NCBI GenBank assembly: GCA_039028975.1
Contig: JBCCHB010000046.1
Span: 1-64,000, forward strand
From: JAHBNG01 sp039028975
GTDB lineage: Bacteria; Chloroflexota; Anaerolineae; Caldilineales; Caldilineaceae
Direction of reading: 5' to 3'
DNA: 64,000 nucleotides
The position numbers and the translations under genes were made by a program. Positions 18,561 through 27,728 of this stretch are shown here, piece after piece. The notes beneath the pieces are model-generated. The model searched no databases. It saw only the letters and a program-made list of their open reading frames with translations, and had not been told where the DNA came from. Position 1 is the stretch's first letter. Each line of letters begins with the position of its first letter.

Positions 18561-19782
18561 AGTACTAATTTTTGTTCAAAATCTTCCCGTTCCCTTTGAT
18601 CGTCGGGTATGGTTAGAATCTCTGGCGTTAACAGAACGTGGCTATAAAGTGTCCGTCATCTGCCCAACTGGAAAACATGGACGCTTCAACAAATTCGCTG
18701 AGGAGATTGATGGGATTCACATCTATCGTTATCCAGCACCCATCGAGGCGCACGGTATTTTGGGATATATAGGCGAATTCTCTTACTGCTTCTTCATGGC
18801 TTTCTTGCTGTCACTTTGGGTCTGGTTTAGACATGGAATTGATATTGTTCACGCCTGTAACCCACCTGAAACGTACTTTGTTATCGGGGCATTTTATAAA
18901 CTATTCAACAAAAAATTTGTGTTCGATCACCATGATCTCTCTCCAGAAATGTACTTGGCCAAGGGGGGACGTGAGAATGGCATTCTATACCGCATCTTAC
19001 TATTTTTAGAGAAGCGGACCTTTAAAACCGCAGATACTGTCATCACAACAAATCAATCCCACAAGCAAATTGCCATTGAGCGTGGGGGGCTTGCTGCCGA
19101 TAATGTGACCATTGTGCGCAGTGGACCTGATTTTGACCGCTTGCAGCTACTGGAACCTGAAACAGAACTAAAGGACGGACACCCATATTTGGTCTGCTAT
19201 TTGGGCGAGATGTGTTCGCAGGATGGCGTCGATCTACTACTCTATGTTGCTGACAAAGTACGCAACCAGTTCGACCGCAAGGACATTAAGTTTGTGTTAA
19301 TGGGTGGTGGTCCCGAGCTCGACTACCTTCGCTCCTTAAAGTCTGAGCTTGGCTTGGATGGTATCGTTGAATTAACCGGTCGCGTATCAGATGAGGATCT
19401 ATGCCGGTACTTGTCAACAGCCGATCTTTGTGTCGATCCTGATCCATATACCGAATGGTCTGACAAGTCCACAATGAATAAGATTGCTGAATATATGGCC
19501 TTTGGCAAAGCAATCGTTGCATTTGAATTAACTGAGAACCATTATACCGCTGGAGATGCTGCCCTGTTCGTCGAACCTAATGATACTGACAAAATGGCAG
19601 AGGCAATCATTGAACTGATAAACGATGACAAAGCGCGTCAACGAATGGGTACCTATGGGATGACTAGGGTAAAAGAGCATCTTGCATGGGAATATAGCAT
19701 TCCCATGCTCTATTCTGCCTACGACAAAGTGACCAAGCCATCATCTCCTCGCACCGTGGTGTATCCGCAAACGAACCCTTAA
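18544..19782 (+). CDS. Family 4 glycosyltransferase
   Basis: A 412-residue GT4 enzyme. The N-terminal acceptor domain has NLPVPFDRRVWLES and FDHHDLSPE, the signature of a well-defined GT4 subgroup in exopolysaccharide clusters. The C-terminal donor domain has MGGGPELDYL and EYMAFGKAIVAFEL. A hydrophobic segment near residues 75-95 may dip into the membrane. GAGGAAG precedes the ATG, and the start overlaps the end of the dehydrogenase gene, so the two are co-translated. The donor may be the uronate made by that dehydrogenase; this is inference. Confidence 0.87.
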   Translation: MEYAGKVLIFVQNLPVPFDRRVWLESLALTERGYKVSVICPTGKHGRFNKFAEEIDGIHIYRYPAPIEAHGILGYIGEFSYCFFMAFLLSLWVWFRHGIDIVHACNPPETYFVIGAFYKLFNKKFVFDHHDLSPEMYLAKGGRENGILYRILLFLEKRTFKTADTVITTNQSHKQIAIERGGLAADNVTIVRSGPDFDRLQLLEPETELKDGHPYLVCYLGEMCSQDGVDLLLYVADKVRNQFDRKDIKFVLMGGGPELDYLRSLKSELGLDGIVELTGRVSDEDLCRYLSTADLCVDPDPYTEWSDKSTMNKIAEYMAFGKAIVAFELTENHYTAGDAALFVEPNDTDKMAEAIIELINDDKARQRMGTYGMTRVKEHLAWEYSIPMLYSAYDKVTKPSSPRTVVYPQTNP

Positions 19783-19925
19783 AAGCAGCTACTCTACTGG
19801 CTAGACCTGCATAGGGCATGCCCCCTGGACGGGGCTGTGTGTGGATTTTACACTATTGCTGAAAATGCATTCTATTTTATCCAAAGGTTTATACTCTTTG
19901 TCATTCAATTCACAATAACTTTACC

Positions 19926-21683
19926 ATGCAAGACATTCCACAAACAATAGATTTTAAATTATATACTGATTTGTTGCGACGCTGGGCTTGGCTTGTATTG
20001 GCTTTGGGGCTCCTCTTTGGGATAGTTGCTTACTTGGTTAGTTCGGTTGCAACGCCCACTTACTACGCCTCATCAACCTTGTTAATCGATAATGCCCAAA
20101 GCGGTGGCATCACGCCAACAGGGCAGTCAAGATATACTGAGCTTCTATATACTCAGCGAATGGCTCAAACATACGCTACTTTGATGATGGGGGCCAAGAT
20201 TCGTGGGCAGGTTGCAAACGAAGTCGGTCTCGATTCGGCTGCCTTTGGCAATCACATTGAAGAAATTTCAGTCTATCCCGTAGAAGATACGCAGTTACTT
20301 ATCGTCGAAGTAACAGGCTTTACACCTGAGTATGTTTCTTCAGTTGCGAATACACTGCCGGAAGTGTTTATCGTAGAAATTCAATCGATGGCCCTACAGC
20401 GCTTTGCTGATTCCAAAACAAGCCTTCAAGAGCAATTGGACAAATTAGAGGTAAAAATAGACGATTTGGAATCGGAGATTGGCGCGCTGGGAGAGCCAAC
20501 GACCCCTCAAATGGAGTTAGAGCGTACCAAGTTACAGACTACCCTCAGTCAATATCAGAATAACTATGTAGATATCCTTGGCCAGTTTGAAACCATTCGC
20601 CTTGCTGAAGCACAAGCTGCCAGCAATATATTTGTAACGGATCCAGCTTCTGTTCCAACTACACCGGTTGGCCCTCCTGTCATGATGAATACGTTTATGG
20701 GCTTTGCGATTGGGGCGGGGCTTGCTTTGCTGTTTATTAGCCTATTAGGATACTTGGATAACAGTATTGGAACACCTGATAAGCTGAGGAGGCGCTTTAA
20801 TCAACCCGTTCTCGGATCGATTCCTGTCTTTTCACTGCTCCCATCAAACAAATCAGGGGCTTCCGATTCCAATCTAGTGACGGTTAAGCGACCTCGTACG
20901 CAGGTTTCTGAGGCCTATCGTATTCTACGTACGGGCATTTTGTCTTCCGTACGAACTGAGAACATAAAAACAATTGCCGTAACCAGTTCTACATCTGAGG
21001 AGGGTAAGTCGACTACAGCGGCCAATCTCGCCGTCGTGATGGCACAATCGGGTATGTCTGTGGCTCTGATTGACGCAGATATGCGGCGACCGACACAGCA
21101 CCAACTCTTCTCTATCACTTTGAGGCCCGGATTAGCTGATACGCTGGGAGCAACTGGTGAAGTACAGTTGCGATACGAAAAACATCCCTTGCTTCCAAAT
21201 CTAGCGATTACCCCAGCAGGTACGATTCCCATGAATCCGAGCGAACTAATCGGCTCCCAGAAGATGTATCAATTAATCGATAACCTAAGCAAGAAAGTAG
21301 ATATTATCATCTTTGATACACCCCCTCTGCTATCCGTGGCGGACACACAGATCATTTCCGGGAGCGTTGACAGTGTTCTGATGGTTGTTGATGCAGAGAC
21401 CGAACCTAGTCTGGTTGCCAAAGGACTAGACGCCTTGCAAATGACCAACACAAACCTGCTCGGTTTGGTTTTGAACCGAAGCGAAGAGAGCAACAGTAAA
21501 CAATCCGGTAGCTTTGGATACTACGCTCAGGGTCCGGTCCCCGTACAAAGTACATCGGTTCATCAGCCATCTGTTTTACAAGAGCAGGAGTCTTCTGCCA
21601 GCAAAGATTTCGATATAACCAAACCTGTAGAGACTGAACTTTACAAAAATGGTGTGAAGACTATTCCATCGCGAACCGCTTGA
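19926..21683 (+). CDS. Polysaccharide co-polymerase / BY-kinase (Wzc-like)
   Basis: A 585-residue protein with a Wzz chain-length domain and a tyrosine-kinase domain fused in one chain, as in Wzc. Membrane helices lie at about 20-40 and 255-275, with a coiled-coil-rich extracytoplasmic part between them. The kinase has Walker A (SSTSEEGKSTTAANLA, about 354-368), Walker A' (ALIDADMRRP, 380-389) and Walker B (IIIFDTPP, 460-467). The C-terminal tail, normally a tyrosine cluster, has only a few Tyr (GYYAQG, ELYKNG), so autophosphorylation may be limited. It controls polymer length and export with the Wzx/Wzy proteins. It ends the cluster, 11 bp from the convergent inositol dehydrogenase gene. Confidence 0.87.
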   Translation: MQDIPQTIDFKLYTDLLRRWAWLVLALGLLFGIVAYLVSSVATPTYYASSTLLIDNAQSGGITPTGQSRYTELLYTQRMAQTYATLMMGAKIRGQVANEVGLDSAAFGNHIEEISVYPVEDTQLLIVEVTGFTPEYVSSVANTLPEVFIVEIQSMALQRFADSKTSLQEQLDKLEVKIDDLESEIGALGEPTTPQMELERTKLQTTLSQYQNNYVDILGQFETIRLAEAQAASNIFVTDPASVPTTPVGPPVMMNTFMGFAIGAGLALLFISLLGYLDNSIGTPDKLRRRFNQPVLGSIPVFSLLPSNKSGASDSNLVTVKRPRTQVSEAYRILRTGILSSVRTENIKTIAVTSSTSEEGKSTTAANLAVVMAQSGMSVALIDADMRRPTQHQLFSITLRPGLADTLGATGEVQLRYEKHPLLPNLAITPAGTIPMNPSELIGSQKMYQLIDNLSKKVDIIIFDTPPLLSVADTQIISGSVDSVLMVVDAETEPSLVAKGLDALQMTNTNLLGLVLNRSEESNSKQSGSFGYYAQGPVPVQSTSVHQPSVLQEQESSASKDFDITKPVETELYKNGVKTIPSRTA

Positions 21684-21694
21684 TAAAATATCTA

Positions 21695-22723
21695 CTAAGC
21701 GCTCTCGTACCCAATCTCTTCTAGCCGTACAGGGCGATTTTCTCGATAAGACAGAGTCGCGGCCAGTCCCATAACGACCGGTATCCGGCCATCAATACCA
21801 CTTACTGGTGGGGGCTGATCACTCTGGAGGGCATGAATAAATGACCTCATCTCCTGAACGTAACTATCCATATAGCGCTCGAGGAAGAACCACAGGGGTT
21901 TTGGAGTCTCAATTCCTTCCACTGTCCGAACGACAGTATTTCTGGGACGGTTGTTACTTGCTTCAACTGAACCACGTGAGCCAAATACTTCTGCCCTTTG
22001 ATCATATCCATAAACAGCCTGACGACTATTTTCGATGGTACCTAGTGTACCATTGACAAATTTAAGTTGGACCATACAAGTATCAATATCACCAGCATCG
22101 CCAATCGCCGGGTCGATCAAAACACCACCACTCGCGTAAACCTCCTCGACCTCGCTCCCGATTAGAAACCTCGCCATGTCAAAATCGTGGATGGTCATGT
22201 CCAAGAAAATACCGCCCGAGCCTTTAACATAGTCAATTGGTGGTGGCGCTGGATCACGGCTGATAATACGAACACTGTGAGGTTCACCGATCTTCCCGCT
22301 GGCTACTACATCACGAAGGTGGGCAAAATTAGCATCAAAACGTCGATTGAAACCAATTTGTAGCTTGACTCCGTTCTCTTCCACCACGTTTAGCGCCGAA
22401 TCGATGGCTGCTAAGTCAAGCGCAATCGGTTTTTCGCAAAAGATGTGCTTACCTGCTTGCGCTGCTTCAATGATGAATTGGGTATGAGTATCGGTACTGG
22501 AACAGATGGCAACTGCATCGACCCGCGAATCCTCTAGTATATCACGATAGTTTGAAGTCGCTTGAGCAATATGAAATCGTTCTGCAGTCTTTTGGGCTGC
22601 TTCCTCAAAGACATCAGAAATGGCTAGCACATTCGCTTCGGGAATACGAGTCACGAGGCTTTCTGCATGAACATTACCGATTCGCCCCGCACCGATAATG
22701 CCGAAATTGATTGAGTTTGACAT
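21695..22723 (-). CDS. iolG: myo-inositol 2-dehydrogenase-like protein
   Basis: A 342-residue Gfo/Idh/MocA oxidoreductase that closely follows the IolG pattern. It has GIIGAGRIGNVHAESL (NAD-binding Rossmann), CEKPIALD with the catalytic Lys, GFNRRFD, and GSGGIFLDMTIHDFDMARFL with the conserved Asp and His pair. IolG oxidises myo-inositol to 2-keto-myo-inositol (scyllo-inosose), the first step of the pathway encoded downstream. The start has no clear ribosome binding site. It is convergent with the BY-kinase gene. Substrate specificity in this family cannot be fixed from sequence, but the iol context supports the name. Confidence 0.78.
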   Translation of the reverse strand: MSNSINFGIIGAGRIGNVHAESLVTRIPEANVLAISDVFEEAAQKTAERFHIAQATSNYRDILEDSRVDAVAICSSTDTHTQFIIEAAQAGKHIFCEKPIALDLAAIDSALNVVEENGVKLQIGFNRRFDANFAHLRDVVASGKIGEPHSVRIISRDPAPPPIDYVKGSGGIFLDMTIHDFDMARFLIGSEVEEVYASGGVLIDPAIGDAGDIDTCMVQLKFVNGTLGTIENSRQAVYGYDQRAEVFGSRGSVEASNNRPRNTVVRTVEGIETPKPLWFFLERYMDSYVQEMRSFIHALQSDQPPPVSGIDGRIPVVMGLAATLSYRENRPVRLEEIGYESA

Positions 22724-22870
22724 GAAAAATATGACTTGATGGTGTATAGCTTGGGTGAAACTAGCAGCTTACAATAATTCGTTGAGGAAGCGTTGATCTG
22801 TAACTAAATACAACCTTCAAGAGGCACGCTATGCGCCGCACACGAAGTGCCTACTTCACAGCGAGCTTGA

Positions 22871-23971
22871 TTATATTTCAGCAACCCGAACTCGTCGCCT
22901 CTCTTTATCACTGAGCATGGCAGCATCGATGAGTCGTTGTACTGCGGCACCATCGGCAAAATTAGGCGTAGATGGCGTATCGTCGCGAATGGAATTGATA
23001 AAGCCACGGGCCATATGATCTTGTTGCCGGAAGATATCTCGATAGGTGTTGTGGACTGTATCTTGGCGAGCCGAACCCCAAATATGTGCTGGTAGTATCA
23101 ATTCCTGTATAATACCCTCGCCGACTTTGGCTCCGCGTACAGTTTGGATTTTGTCCCAATCAATGAATCCGTATAAGGTACCGTCAGAACCATGCAGTTC
23201 TGCATGATGGGTCTGACCAAATGGCGTCTCCTCATACGCCATGGTTGTTGCATGAACCACCCCATGAGCACCATTGGCAAAGATCAGCGTCATGATGGCA
23301 CCGTCCTCGGATTGTGTATACGGATGTCCTTCTGGGTTGTGCGCAGGCCGGCTGCTCAGAAAGCTGGACTGGCAGCTAATCTCCACAATTTCACCAAACC
23401 ACCACATAGCTAAGTAGAGGAAATGGGAACCTATATCACCAATTGCCCCCGAGCCAGCTTTACTCTGATCAAATCGCCAATTGTATCCAGGTTGGCGCCC
23501 AAATCCAGTGTAGTAACGCAAATTCAAATGATAGGGTTGACCTAAGTATCCCTCGTTGAGTAGCTCTTTGATGTAACGGTTTGTCGGCATGAAGCGATAG
23601 GTAAACGGAACCATCTGCTTGACCTGTTTTGCTTCCGCTAAAGAGGCCATCTCCATTGCTTGAAGATAGTTTAATCCTAATGGTTTTTCACATAGAACAT
23701 GAAGTCCTGCATTGAGACCAGCCATTGTAATGGCGTAATGACTATCGTTGCCGGACAGAACGAATAAAGCATTAAGTTTCTCTTGCTCAATCATTCGCGT
23801 ATAGTCAGAGTACGCATTGGGGATAGACCACGTATGGGCCATCTGAGCAGCTCTCTCCTGATTGCGACCGCAGATAGCAACAATCTCTACATCTGGATGA
23901 TTGGACAAGGCCGGAAGGTACATGGCATCTGTCCACCAACTCGTTCCGACTATTCCTACGGCAACACTCAT
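22871..23971 (-). CDS. Gfo/Idh/MocA-family oxidoreductase
   Basis: A 366-residue NAD(P)-dependent dehydrogenase, longer and more divergent than the neighbouring IolG. It has GIVGTSWWTDAMYLPAL (a non-standard glycine motif), CEKPLGLNYLQAMEM with the catalytic Lys, and GSGAIGDIGSHFLYLAMWWFGE with the conserved Asp-His pair. The fold is a Rossmann domain plus a C-terminal alpha/beta domain. The substrate is probably a sugar, polyol or uronate; it may process an inositol isomer because it lies next to iolG, but this is not shown. AGGA lies about 10 bases before the ATG. Confidence 0.8.
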   Translation of the reverse strand: MSVAVGIVGTSWWTDAMYLPALSNHPDVEIVAICGRNQERAAQMAHTWSIPNAYSDYTRMIEQEKLNALFVLSGNDSHYAITMAGLNAGLHVLCEKPLGLNYLQAMEMASLAEAKQVKQMVPFTYRFMPTNRYIKELLNEGYLGQPYHLNLRYYTGFGRQPGYNWRFDQSKAGSGAIGDIGSHFLYLAMWWFGEIVEISCQSSFLSSRPAHNPEGHPYTQSEDGAIMTLIFANGAHGVVHATTMAYEETPFGQTHHAELHGSDGTLYGFIDWDKIQTVRGAKVGEGIIQELILPAHIWGSARQDTVHNTYRDIFRQQDHMARGFINSIRDDTPSTPNFADGAAVQRLIDAAMLSDKERRRVRVAEI

Positions 23972-24000
23972 TCCTGAAATTCCTTTAGTGCCTTCATAAT

Positions 24001-24047
24001 CCTCTGGATCCTTTGGTTTGGCGCATCAGAAGTAAACCATCCAGAGG
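24001..24047. repeat. Inverted repeat, 47 bp
   Basis: CCTCTGGAT (24001-24009) pairs with ATCCAGAGG (24039-24047), and inner GGTTT pairs with AAACC. It lies 30 bp upstream of the 23971 oxidoreductase start. It could be part of that gene's leader or a remnant of a larger element. No T-run follows it on either strand. Confidence 0.5.
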
Positions 24048-24120
24048 CAGCCCTGCGTCAGTCGTTGTATATCAAAGTGCTCGGACGCTTTTCACGTTCG
24101 GGAGTGATCTCTTTTTGGTC

Positions 24121-24148
24121 TGTAACTGCTCAATCTTGAGCAGTTACA
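24121..24148 (-). terminator. Perfect hairpin after the sortase-like gene
   Basis: TGTAACTGCTCAA and TTGAGCAGTTACA are perfect 13-base complements separated by only two bases, so the loop must open by at least one pair. It lies 28 bp after the stop of the minus-strand sortase-like gene at 24176. There is no long T-run, so it may be a weak terminator or a protein-binding palindrome. Confidence 0.5.
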
Positions 24149-24175
24149 TTAACCCCATCTAAGTTTGAAGCCTAT

Positions 24176-25690
24176 TTATTGAATCAGTTGCATCAATGCT
24201 TCCCATTGGTTAAGTCCAGCGGACTCTCTATGGGCAACAACAATGACTCGATATTCGCTGCTAAAGTCGGGCCAGCATGAGATGAGCGTTAGGCGCTCAT
24301 CTCCAAAATCTGTGAGCCACTTGGCATTGGCTTCTTGTTGAGCTAAATCTACATCTTCTTCCGGCACAATCTCAAGTTGGCTAACAACGTAATCATGTTC
24401 GATTCCTTCACTATTCCACACTGAAATAGTATCGCCAAGCTCAAGGAGAGAAAGATCTTGGAAAACTGAACCACCAATTGAGTTATGACCGCTCATTACG
24501 ACATTGCCTGTTTCACCAACATGGGCGCTATTAATGTGCCATCCAACCGCAAAATCGGTAACTTGCCATTGAGGAATGCGATTTCCCTCTTGATCCACAA
24601 TGTAATACCAAGACATTGGCGAGATTTCAGAATCTAGATTGATTTCGTTGATTTGGATTCGCTGAGGCGAAGGGCCATCATATGCGACAATGTCTTTCGG
24701 GGAACTTGTAGTCGAATGGTGTGCCAAATTCGGAGCTAGGGCACCCTCTGAAGCCGTTCCCCATGGTGACAGTGAACTGGTCAGCGTATGATCTTGTTGA
24801 GTTGGCCCAGTTGGTGGAAGATCAGTTGGCGGCGGCATAGTAGGTGTAGGCATGGGTGTGGGCGTCTCGGTAGGTATCTCCGTTGGGGTCGGTGTCGGGG
24901 TAGGTGGAGGCGGTATTACAGGGAAACAACTAGCTGCCCCAGGTAAGTAATCTTCACCAATGCCATCATCATCTAGTGAACCCATGAAGACATTAATATT
25001 GAAGCTCAGATCTGAATTGGCATTCGTATCAAATCCAGGAAATGTTGAGAATTCGCTGATGCTCAATTCAATATCGGGAGACTCCGCACTGGGATTGGCA
25101 AATAGAGTGACTTGATTGCTAAGCTGATTACCGAAGCCAGTAGATGGGCTAAAGGGAGACCCGAGAAATTCATAAGCCCCAATTGCGTTGACGTCAAAGC
25201 TGATAGGGATGCCTACAACCACATCAAAAGCTGAATTGGGATCCACGCCACAATCATCATCTGTATCAAAAAGAATAGTAAAGGACTCTGTTCCACCAAA
25301 GCTAGGTTGGTCAGTTCCTCGTAACCCATCCAGAATTTCTCCCGTTGTGCCTGGATTCCCATCGCCATCGGCGTCCCCACATATTTCAAAGCAGTCTATG
25401 CCAACGTACAAAATATCTGATGCAAAGTCATACTCAAAGTACGCCGCATTCATCTCCCACCCGCTTATATGGCCCTCTGGGAAAGCATTAGGCAACCCTA
25501 CATCGGGAATGCCAACGCCACTACTCGGATCATCTACCCTAATTACATTGGGACCAATAAAATCTGCCGGCACATCACCCGTAAAAATTGGTGTGGCTGC
25601 AACCAAGCTACTGGTGCGAGAGAATGGCCATATCGTAATGAGCATGACAATGGCCGTGATAACGAATGTATATCCTGTCCTAAATTTCAT
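24176..25690 (-). CDS. Sortase-like protein with exported N-terminal domain and Pro/Thr linker
   Basis: A 504-residue protein. An N-terminal signal or anchor segment (about 8-31) is followed by a beta-rich domain (about 40-258) with a Ca-loop-like DADGDGNPGTTG. A short Pro/Thr linker (261-296) leads to a C-terminal sortase-like domain (about 340-495). The sortase triad is in place: His402 in MSGHNSIGG, Cys482 in TLISCWP, and Arg491 in YRVIVVAH. Sortases cut a sorting motif and join the protein to cell-wall or glycan amines, but no substrate motif is evident in the window and the host group is unlikely to have a thick peptidoglycan. GAGGG lies before the ATG. It is a tandem paralogue of the next gene at 25798-27612. 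Confidence 0.75.
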   Translation of the reverse strand: MKFRTGYTFVITAIVMLITIWPFSRTSSLVAATPIFTGDVPADFIGPNVIRVDDPSSGVGIPDVGLPNAFPEGHISGWEMNAAYFEYDFASDILYVGIDCFEICGDADGDGNPGTTGEILDGLRGTDQPSFGGTESFTILFDTDDDCGVDPNSAFDVVVGIPISFDVNAIGAYEFLGSPFSPSTGFGNQLSNQVTLFANPSAESPDIELSISEFSTFPGFDTNANSDLSFNINVFMGSLDDDGIGEDYLPGAASCFPVIPPPPTPTPTPTEIPTETPTPMPTPTMPPPTDLPPTGPTQQDHTLTSSLSPWGTASEGALAPNLAHHSTTSSPKDIVAYDGPSPQRIQINEINLDSEISPMSWYYIVDQEGNRIPQWQVTDFAVGWHINSAHVGETGNVVMSGHNSIGGSVFQDLSLLELGDTISVWNSEGIEHDYVVSQLEIVPEEDVDLAQQEANAKWLTDFGDERLTLISCWPDFSSEYRVIVVAHRESAGLNQWEALMQLIQ

Positions 25691-25740
25691 AAATTTACCC
25701 TCTAAAGAACTTATTTGGCAGTGGTGAAAGAAAGCTAAGA

Positions 25741-25775
25741 TTCATGGGAAGGGCAAGAAATTCTCTTCCCATGAA
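25741..25775 (-). terminator. Hairpin between the two sortase-like genes
   Basis: TTCATGGGAAG (25741-25751) pairs perfectly with CTTCCCATGAA (25765-25775) around a 13-base loop. It lies just downstream of the stop of the 604-residue paralogue (25798) and upstream of the start of the 504-residue one. It probably ends or attenuates the first transcript. The downstream T content is moderate. Confidence 0.6.
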
Positions 25776-25797
25776 GATTGATTCTTCTAAATTAGCC

Positions 25798-27612
25798 TCA
25801 TCGCGTATCTCTATGGGCTACCACAATAATACGGAATGATGAACTGTAATCGGGCCAGCATGAGACTAATGTCAGACGCTCATCACCAAAGTCAGTCAAC
25901 CACTTGGCATTGGCCTCTTGTTGAGCAATATGGGCCTCTTTCTCTGGCACAACTCGCACTTGATCAACTGTGTAGGTATACTTGACTTGGTCAGCATTCC
26001 ATACTGTGACCACATCCCCATGCTTGAGTGATGATAGGTTTTGGAATACTGAACCGCCAATGGTGTTGTGACCACTCATTACAACATTTCCTGGCGTGCC
26101 CACCTCCGCACTGTTAACATGCCAGCCAACAGCATAATCTACAACGTCCCACTGGGCAACTTGTTCTCCTGATTGATCGGTCGTGTAGTACCAGGACATG
26201 GGCAAAATATTTGATGCCACTCCAATCGACTCTATCTCGATCCAAGAGGGTGCCTGTCCATGATACGGAACTACGTCTCGTGCCGATGTCAAAGCTATGT
26301 GATTGAGTTCAATAGCATTGGGACCAGTTGGTGGCAACATTGTTGGCGGTGGAGGCGTCGTCGGCGAGGGTGATATTGTTGGCGGTGGCGTAATGGTTGG
26401 TGTATCAGTCGGAACCGTGGTCGCCGTATCGGTCGGTGTGGGGGTTAGCGTGTCAGTCGGAACTATGGTTGGCGTATCGGTCGGAATCGTAGTCGCTGTG
26501 TCGGTTGGTGTTGGCGTGTCAGTCGGAACCGTAGTCGGTGTGTCGGTTGGGACTGTCGTGGGCGTAATGGTTGGAACAGTGGTTGGCGTATCGGTTAAGA
26601 CAATAGTTGGCGTAATGGTTGGCGTGTCAGTCGGAACCGTAGTTGGTGTATCGGTTGGGACCGTCGTGGGCGTAATGGTTGGAACAGTGGTTGGTGTATC
26701 AGTGAGAACAGTCGTGGGCGTAATGGTTGGAATAGTGGTTGGCGTGTCAGTTAAGACAATAGTTGGCGTAATGGTTGGCGTGTCGGTCGGAATCGTAGTC
26801 GATGTGTTGGTTGGGGTAGGGGTCGATAGAGGCGGAATGACTGGAATACATTCTAAGGCCCCGGGTAGGAAGTCTTCGCCAATACCATCATCCTCTAGCG
26901 ATCCCATAAAAACAGTGATCTGAAAGTTAAATGCTTCACCAGGCGTAAAATCAAATCCTGGCAATGTTGAGAAGTTGCCGATACTCAATTCAAGATCAGG
27001 AGCATTAGCACTTGGACTAGCGAATACTGTTACCGGATTGCTCAGCACAGAACCAAATCCTGTGGAGGGACTAGCGGGAGAACCAACAAACTCATATGCG
27101 CCAACTGCACTGATATCTGTACCAAGCGGAACGCCAATCGCAGCATCAATGGCGAAATTTGGATCGGTCTCACAATCACTATCTGTATCAATGAGGACTG
27201 CAAAGGATTCGGTGCCTGAAAAGTCGGCCACATCCCGGCCCTGTAGCCCTTCCAGTATAGGACCTGTGGTGCCTGGATCTCCATCACCATCTGCATCACC
27301 GCAGATCTCAAAACAGTCGATGCCAACGTACATGGTGTCTGCTTCGTCATCATATTCGAAGTACGCAGCATTCATGTCCCATCCACTGACCCGATCATCG
27401 GGAAACTGAATGGGCAATCCTACATCGGGCAAACCAACACCAAAGCTTGGATCATCAACCTTGATTACATTTAGACCAACGAAGTCAGCTGGTGCATCAC
27501 CTGTAAATGTTGGCGCTGCAGTAACTAAGCCGCTGATATGAACCAAGGGCCATATCATAAAGACCGCAATGATAACTAAAATGACTACCGTATATCTTGT
27601 ACGCAATTTCAT
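25798..27612 (-). CDS. Sortase-like protein with long Pro/Thr stalk
   Basis: A 604-residue paralogue of the 24176 protein, with the same order: export segment (about 8-32), beta-rich domain (about 40-255), stalk, and C-terminal sortase-like domain (about 455-604). His515 (MSGHNTIGG), Cys585 (TLVSCWP) and Arg594 (FRIIVVAH) are the predicted triad. The stalk runs from 261 to 430 and is built of Thr/Pro repeats of the type TDTPTTVPT, about 170 residues against about 36 in the paralogue. The two proteins are near-identical in pattern at both ends, so the main difference is stalk length. AGGGG precedes the ATG. The stalk should be extended and could be O-glycosylated (inference). Confidence 0.75.
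   Translation of the reverse strand: MKLRTRYTVVILVIIAVFMIWPLVHISGLVTAAPTFTGDAPADFVGLNVIKVDDPSFGVGLPDVGLPIQFPDDRVSGWDMNAAYFEYDDEADTMYVGIDCFEICGDADGDGDPGTTGPILEGLQGRDVADFSGTESFAVLIDTDSDCETDPNFAIDAAIGVPLGTDISAVGAYEFVGSPASPSTGFGSVLSNPVTVFASPSANAPDLELSIGNFSTLPGFDFTPGEAFNFQITVFMGSLEDDGIGEDFLPGALECIPVIPPLSTPTPTNTSTTIPTDTPTITPTIVLTDTPTTIPTITPTTVLTDTPTTVPTITPTTVPTDTPTTVPTDTPTITPTIVLTDTPTTVPTITPTTVPTDTPTTVPTDTPTPTDTATTIPTDTPTIVPTDTLTPTPTDTATTVPTDTPTITPPPTISPSPTTPPPPTMLPPTGPNAIELNHIALTSARDVVPYHGQAPSWIEIESIGVASNILPMSWYYTTDQSGEQVAQWDVVDYAVGWHVNSAEVGTPGNVVMSGHNTIGGSVFQNLSSLKHGDVVTVWNADQVKYTYTVDQVRVVPEKEAHIAQQEANAKWLTDFGDERLTLVSCWPDYSSSFRIIVVAHRDTR
26323..26832. repeat. Coding Thr/Pro repeat tract in the sortase-like gene
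   Basis: About 510 bp encoding residues 261-430 of the sortase-like protein. The basic unit is about 24 or 12 bp and codes for TDTPTTVP or TITPTTVP. Longer blocks recur: a stretch containing TITPTIVLTDTPTT occurs twice, so the tract grew by unequal exchange at two scales. The opposite strand gives a long frame of Val/Gly/Ser repeats, which is a shadow. Confidence 0.9.
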
Positions 27613-27626
27613 AGGTTTAATACCCC

Positions 27627-27655
27627 TAAATAGAAGGTAACTCCATGGAGTTCAA
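27627..27655 (-). promoter_or_regulatory. Palindrome in the sortase-like gene promoter region
   Basis: AACTCCATGGAGTT (27639-27652) is a perfect 14-base palindrome 27 bp upstream of the ATG. It falls between TTGAAC and TATTTA, which on the minus strand are spaced by 17 bases like a weak sigma-70 promoter. That promoter would leave a very short leader, so I trust the palindrome as a possible operator more than the promoter itself. Confidence 0.3.
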
Positions 27656-27728
27656 GAGAGACTTCTTAAGGACACAGGCAAATTATCTGCGATATCTGTT
27701 AAACTTTGTTCTCTCTAAAAGCAAATGG

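Noticed and set aside
26303..26923. 206-residue frame of Val/Gly/Ser repeats on the plus strand
   Set aside because: It is the opposite-strand shadow of the Thr/Pro stalk of the sortase-like gene.
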